Source of the DNA: a bacterium
GTDB taxonomy: Bacteria; Auribacterota; Auribacteria; Auribacterales; Auribacteraceae
Reading direction: 5' to 3'
DNA length: 10,441 nucleotides
Assembly: GCA_021161885.1 (NCBI GenBank)
Contig: JAGGZS010000163.1
Span: 1-10,441, forward strand
Shown one piece after another: positions 7,913 to 10,441 of this stretch. The translations under genes and the position numbers were made by a program. The first letter of the stretch is position 1; each line of letters begins with the position of its first letter. Under the pieces are notes generated by a model that was not told the DNA's origin, ran no database searches, and saw nothing but the letters and a program-made list of their open reading frames with translations.

Positions 7913-8047
7913 TTATACGGTAAGACGTTTACGTCCTTTTCTGCGTCGATTTTTAAGTATGGTCCTACCGCTTTTACTACTGTTTCTTTTTAAGAAACCA
8001 TGGTCGCGATTTCTTTTTAAATTTGACGGTTGAAATGTCATTTTCAT
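7913..8047 (-). CDS. rpmH: 50S ribosomal protein L34
   Basis: This 44-residue ribosomal protein is too short for many gene callers. The product begins MKMTFQPSNLKRNRDHGFL and ends RRRKGRKRLTV, matching the L34 consensus (TFQPSNLKRKRTHGF...RRRKGRKRL) along its full length. An ATG two codons in (MTFQPS) is an alternative start. GAGGG about 9 nt upstream of the first ATG supports the start at 8047. It is the first gene of the rnpA-yidD-yidC-mnmE-mnmG-rseC run and lies 45 nt downstream of a consensus promoter. Confidence 0.97.
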   Translation of the reverse strand: MKMTFQPSNLKRNRDHGFLKRNSSKSGRTILKNRRRKGRKRLTV

Positions 8048-8092
8048 GATAATATACCCTCATTTTTTATAAATTTTCAATATTGGAAGGAT

Positions 8093-8121
8093 ATTATAAT
8101 TATTTACTTATGTTGTGTCAA
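8093..8121 (-). promoter_or_regulatory. Consensus sigma70 promoter of the rpmH operon
   Basis: On the minus strand, TTGACA (8121-8116) and TATAAT (8098-8093) are both perfect and separated by exactly 17 nt. Transcription should begin near 8086, giving a leader of roughly 40 nt before rpmH. Such a strong promoter suits a ribosomal protein gene. No other promoter of this quality was seen within the downstream genes, so it may serve the whole operon. Confidence 0.8.
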
Positions 8122-8202
8122 TGAAATATTCTAAATTGTCCCAACTGTTTGATGTATAAAAAAGTGTGTGGAATTGGGATTAAAGGTTAGACAGTATCAT
8201 TT

Positions 8203-8841
8203 TTACGGTTTTTCTGCTGTTATAATTCTATAAATATCAGACACGTCACTATTATGAATATTTTTGAAACCTACAGATTCTAAATTATTAATAATTTCAT
8301 TTTTTGTCTCAAATGATGGAGCAATTTCACCTTGGGCTGAAAACAGTCCTATTCGCCCATTATTTTCAAGTAAATCAAAAATTTGTTTGTAAATTGTTTT
8401 TCGTTCTTCAGGTGGAAAATGAACAATTGCAAAAGAACTGATGATACTGGTAAACCTTAAGGTTTTAGGAAATATTTCTGGAAAGCGACCAGTTATTAGT
8501 TCGATATTTGTAATACCACCTTCATTGATTTTCTGTTTAAGTTTGCCAATCATATCAGAACTGAAGTCTATCCCAATAACTTTATTCGCTATTTTAGAGG
8601 CATAAATAGTACTAATTCCTGTCCCGCATCCAATGTCTAATACAAAATTTCCTCGCCTAACTGCTGAATCAATCATTTTTTTCATTTCTCTGCCAAAAGC
8701 GGGATCAAGACCAACTGAGATGTCATAACAAAAACTCCACAATTTATAAAAACTAACAAGTTTTTTATCTCGACCTTGATAGCTACGAGTAAAATTGGTT
8801 GTTTTGATATATAATTTTCTAAAAATTTTCACAAATCCCAT
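8203..8841 (-). CDS. Class I SAM-dependent methyltransferase, substrate unknown
   Basis: This 212-residue protein has a Rossmann-fold methyltransferase domain of the UbiE/Methyltransf_11 type. Counted from the start chosen here, motif I VLDIGCGTG is at residues 67-75, the acidic residue that would bind the SAM ribose lies in VIGIDFSSDM (D92), and the motif IV-like block is ISSFAIVHFP at about 134-143. The N-terminal segment FYKLWSFCYD resembles the YD..A..YD entry helix of UbiE-like enzymes. The start at 8841 (MGFVKIF) has GGGAG 10 nt upstream; an in-frame ATG at 8868 has no such site. The gene is alone: it points toward rpmH but lies upstream of the operon's own promoter, and nothing nearby names a substrate. 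It is next to degraded DNA, so recent acquisition is possible. Fold is sure; reaction is not known. Confidence 0.85.
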   Translation of the reverse strand: MGFVKIFRKLYIKTTNFTRSYQGRDKKLVSFYKLWSFCYDISVGLDPAFGREMKKMIDSAVRRGNFVLDIGCGTGISTIYASKIANKVIGIDFSSDMIGKLKQKINEGGITNIELITGRFPEIFPKTLRFTSIISSFAIVHFPPEERKTIYKQIFDLLENNGRIGLFSAQGEIAPSFETKNEIINNLESVGFKNIHNSDVSDIYRIITAEKP

Positions 8842-8889
8842 AATTATAATACTCCCGGAAATTAGCACCAGTGTATAAGGTGTAAACTG

Positions 8890-8898
8890 TGGTATAAT
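8890..8898 (+). promoter_or_regulatory. Extended -10 promoter element on the plus strand
   Basis: TGGTATAAT is a perfect extended -10. No good -35 hexamer is found at 16-18 nt, which is usual for extended -10 promoters. It points to the short frames at 8905 and 8922 described in the next entry, and no intact plus-strand gene follows. Confidence 0.45.
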
Positions 8899-8904
8899 GA
8901 AACC

Positions 8905-8980
8905 ATGAAAGGGAGGGTATTATGGCACGACACCGACAATAGCGCCTCCATTGCGCATCTCCTGCATCTCTAACATATTC
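8905..8980 (+). pseudogene. Probable broken 5' end of a gene, perhaps a RAYT/IS200-like transposase
   Basis: GGGAGGG (8911-8917) lies 4 nt before an ATG at 8922, with an extended -10 just upstream. The frame reads MARHRQ and stops at 8940-8942. The other phase, from the ATG at 8905, reads 22 residues and ends ...SIAHLLHL at 8971-8973. RAYT-type Y1 transposases often begin MAR.R.I..PG..HH, so MARHRQ followed by IAP and LLH in shifted frames could be the decayed start of such a gene. The match is short and I could not trace the HUH motif further on. A leader peptide or chance are alternatives. Confidence 0.25.
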
Positions 8981-8986
8981 CGACAA

Positions 8987-9061
8987 TCATACAGAACGAT
9001 CAAATTGAGAAATGAAATTGTCTGCAAACAAAGTAGTTGCGATAACAAATATTTTTTTCAT
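8987..9061 (-). CDS. Candidate 24-residue ORF, possible truncated exported-protein start
   Basis: An ATG at 9061 has AAGG 7 nt upstream and begins MKKIFVIATTLFA, which resembles the first half of a signal peptide. It then continues for 11 residues and stops at 8987-8989. It is 45 nt downstream of, and on the same strand as, the PEP-CTERM gene. It may be the stump of a second exported protein cut off by a deletion whose other side is the broken frame at 8905-8980. It is equally possibly a chance frame in AT-rich DNA. Confidence 0.2.
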   Translation of the reverse strand: MKKIFVIATTLFADNFISQFDRSV

Positions 9062-9106
9062 TTTATAACCTTAATTTATCTGTTTACTATTAAAAACAAA
9101 CAAAAA

Positions 9107-9910
9107 TTATTTTCTAATTTTTCTGCGCACCAACCCGACAATAAGCGAAAGTCCAAGCAAAACAAGCGATGCCGGTTCAGGAACCATCATACCGGCGGCT
9201 TCATCGAACCGGTCGGAGAAATCTGTTTTTGCATAATCCCAGATTTTTATGTTGTCTATGACGAAATCCCCCCCGTATGCATTAGATTGTTGTTGCAATA
9301 ACCATATTTTATCGAAATCATCAGGCTGATTACCAGAATCGGCGTGATCATAATGGGTTTGTTCCACTCCGTCTAAATATAATTTCACCCTGTCATAACC
9401 TGGTAAACTTCTATCTACGACGTACGCAATGTGATAAACTTCATCCTTTAAAAAACTAACTCCACGCCAATATGTAGTTAGCCTGTTAGGTGAAAGCTCT
9501 GAAACCAATACCCTGTAGTAAGAGGGACCACCTGCCCAGTTGAGATCATAATCAAATGTCCCGGCAGAAGAAAACCCTGTGAACAACATACTATTTTCTG
9601 ACGGCTGCTGATAAATAAAATTTTGTTTTGGTGTAAACCAAAACTCAACAGTAAAATTATTTCCGTCAAGTCCCAAATTGTTAAATTCAATATAAGAGTT
9701 CAACTCATTATTAGTATAAATACCATTATTAAATTCAACATTTTCATAAGCTATATTTCCGATTATCGTACCGTTAGAGCCTACTTCGCTGTGGGTTACC
9801 TCATACTCTGAACCGAGTTTGTTCCATAACACAAGGCTGTTAGCATAAATTATTGACGGATAAAAAGACAGCAACAACAAAATACAAAATACAACACAAC
9901 TCTTTTTCAT
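9107..9910 (-). CDS. PEP-CTERM-sorted exported protein with LamG-like (concanavalin A fold) domain
   Basis: This 267-residue surface protein is predicted to be processed by an exosortase. Residues 1-23 are a signal peptide (MKKS, hydrophobic LLLL core, cleavage after IYA). The body, about 24-230, looks like a LamG/concanavalin A jellyroll domain, with the typical strands NNFTVEFWFTP and DRVKLYLDGVEQ. Such domains often bind glycans, but the ligand here is unknown. The C-terminus has the full PEP-CTERM signal: VPEPAS at 243-248, a hydrophobic stretch LVLLGLSLIVGLV, then the basic tail RRKIRK. The start at 9910 is preferred because AAGGA lies 8 nt upstream and it gives a clean signal peptide; the in-frame ATG at 9970 has no ribosome binding site. 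No exosortase or EPS gene is adjacent, which is usual, as PEP-CTERM targets are scattered across genomes. Confidence 0.9.
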   Translation of the reverse strand: MKKSCVVFCILLLLSFYPSIIYANSLVLWNKLGSEYEVTHSEVGSNGTIIGNIAYENVEFNNGIYTNNELNSYIEFNNLGLDGNNFTVEFWFTPKQNFIYQQPSENSMLFTGFSSAGTFDYDLNWAGGPSYYRVLVSELSPNRLTTYWRGVSFLKDEVYHIAYVVDRSLPGYDRVKLYLDGVEQTHYDHADSGNQPDDFDKIWLLQQQSNAYGGDFVIDNIKIWDYAKTDFSDRFDEAAGMMVPEPASLVLLGLSLIVGLVRRKIRK

Positions 9911-10008
9911 TTTCTTAATCCTTTTTTGTCTTGTCTGTTTGAAAATAAAATATCTACGGTTTGCCCCCATAGTGATTTGTTATCTATAACGTATCAGTCC
10001 ATTTTATA

Positions 10009-10037
10009 TAATTATCATATAACGAGCTGTTTGTCAA
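10009..10037 (-). promoter_or_regulatory. Promoter of the PEP-CTERM gene
   Basis: A perfect TTGACA (minus strand, 10037-10032) is followed after 17 nt by TAATTA (10014-10009). The -10 match is only moderate. The predicted leader is about 90 nt, longer than at the other two promoters in this window. The -35 sits in ATTTCATTGACA, the same 12-mer found at the rpmH promoter. Confidence 0.5.
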
Positions 10038-10107
10038 TGAAATAATTAGAAAAACTGAATATCCCCCACATTATGAATAAAAAACAAGTTGTCATTTAAA
10101 AGCTGAT

Positions 10108-10123
10108 GGGCGTGTTGCAAAAC
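10108..10123. repeat. Candidate terminal inverted repeat of the right-edge insertion sequence
   Basis: GGGCGTGTTGCAAAAC has the GG...TGTTGCAAAA form typical of IS termini. It lies about 100 nt beyond the stop of the transposase remnant, where the 3' terminus of that element would be expected. A close match faces it at the left edge of the window (positions 1-19). The other end of this element is outside the window, so the pair cannot be verified. Confidence 0.5.
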
Positions 10124-10165
10124 AGCAGAAAAATATTAAAAATTTCTAAAAACGGGTTTTATTTA

Positions 10166-10196
10166 GAAAAAACAAGTTTTTAAGAACTGTTTTTTC
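10166..10196 (-). terminator. AT-rich hairpin after the transposase remnant
   Basis: GAAAAAACAAGTT (10166-10178) pairs with AACTGTTTTTTC (10185-10196), about 12 bp with a single bulged base and a 6-nt loop. Read on the minus strand, the stem begins 26 nt past the transposase stop, and its outer arm supplies a run of six T. It could stop transcription leaving the element, and being symmetric it could also act the other way. The low GC content of the stem makes it a weak candidate. Confidence 0.4.
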
Positions 10197-10222
10197 TCTA
10201 TAAGACCGATTTTGATAGGAAA

Positions 10223-10441
10223 TTACTGCAAGTTGACAGACCTGTCCGCCAGGGGTTTACGCCCCCAAAAAAGCGGCGGTGAATCAAGACGAATCAACCT
10301 TTTTACATTAAACACTATTGCTTCTAAAAATGCCTGCATTTGAACCTTAGCTAATCCTCTGTACCTTGCGCGTTTGAGCTTTTTCGAGAACACCCTCCTC
10401 TCCTATGGAGATCGAAGCGAACTTATCCAGCGATACTTTCG
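10223..10441 (-). pseudogene. C-terminal remnant of a DDE transposase (IS1182/IS5-like), degraded
   Basis: On the minus strand the frame that stops at 10223-10225 encodes KRARYRGLAKVQMQAFLEAI followed by VFNVKRLIRL. This is the characteristic C-terminal helix block of IS1182/IS5-like DDE transposases, in which R.RYRGL..V..Q..L.A...N.K.L is conserved. An in-frame TAG at 10403-10405 breaks the frame about 60 codons before the end. Upstream of it the likely coding phase has shifted (IGEEGV resembles the family's IEGVF), so a small indel as well as a stop is probable. The usual K..HGL residues between that point and KRARYRGL are missing. The tail after RLIRL appears to have extra codons. The rest of the element lies beyond the window. 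It is very unlikely to encode an active enzyme. Confidence 0.75.

Noticed and set aside
8048..8202. Possible replication origin next to rpmH
   Set aside because: I found no cluster of TTATNCACA DnaA boxes, no dnaA or dnaN, and no iteron-like repeats. The region is explained by the rpmH promoter and leader.
8951..9301. Plus-strand 116-codon open frame running into the PEP-CTERM gene
   Set aside because: Over half is antisense to a well-supported gene, there is no Shine-Dalgarno before its first ATG, and the product is low-complexity with no motif.
9911..9990. GGGGGCAAACC in the leader of the PEP-CTERM gene, like the first half of a GEMM-I (c-di-GMP) riboswitch
   Set aside because: The second conserved half (GACGCAAAGCC) and a GNRA-type tetraloop helix are not present between it and the start codon, so the short match is most likely chance.
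10141..10161. Second imperfect inverted repeat (CTAAAAAC...GTTTTATTTAG) near the right IS end
   Set aside because: Pairing is broken by extra bases and composed nearly only of A and T; not distinguishable from background in this AT-rich stretch.

Overview
The window is AT-rich chromosomal DNA from a Gram-negative-type bacterium. That placement rests on an RseC-type inner-membrane protein, a long YidC with a periplasmic domain, and a PEP-CTERM protein, which implies an exosortase system elsewhere in the genome. Thrombospondin type 3 (TSP3) calcium-binding repeats together with PEP-CTERM sorting would fit an uncultured lineage such as Omnitrophota or another PVC-related group. No phylogenetic marker was searched, so this placement is an inference.

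Layout. Positions 1-19 look like the terminus of an insertion sequence lying to the left. A sigma70-type promoter (53-82) then drives the only large plus-strand gene (128-1957), a secreted protein with seven ~54-residue repeats flanked by TSP3 motifs. Its stop lies one base from the stop of a convergent minus-strand housekeeping operon. Read 5' to 3' on the minus strand, this operon is rpmH (7913-8047, missed by simple length cut-offs) - rnpA - yidD - yidC - mnmE - mnmG - rseC. It starts from a consensus TTGACA/TATAAT promoter at 8093-8121. Several junctions overlap: rnpA/yidD by 83 nt, mnmE/mnmG by 4 nt and mnmG/rseC by 4 nt.

Upstream of that operon is a stand-alone SAM-dependent methyltransferase (8203-8841, minus). 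Next comes about 270 nt of apparently degraded DNA: a strong extended -10, a good Shine-Dalgarno, and reading frames that stop almost at once. A PEP-CTERM protein with a LamG-like domain follows (9107-9910, minus), with its own promoter. The right edge (10108-10441) holds the end of a decayed DDE transposase gene and an IS-like terminus resembling the one at position 1.

How the genes work together. The central operon is the widely conserved ribosome / RNA processing / membrane insertion / tRNA modification cluster: L34, RNase P protein, YidD and YidC for membrane protein insertion, and MnmE-MnmG for wobble-uridine modification. RseC, a probable membrane redox protein, is at the distal end. 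The two outer genes encode exported surface proteins and appear to be lineage-specific accessory cargo between IS remnants. I do not see a convincing new multi-gene system here. The most distinctive items are the seven-repeat calcium-type surface protein, the PEP-CTERM/LamG protein and the IS-type ends at both edges.
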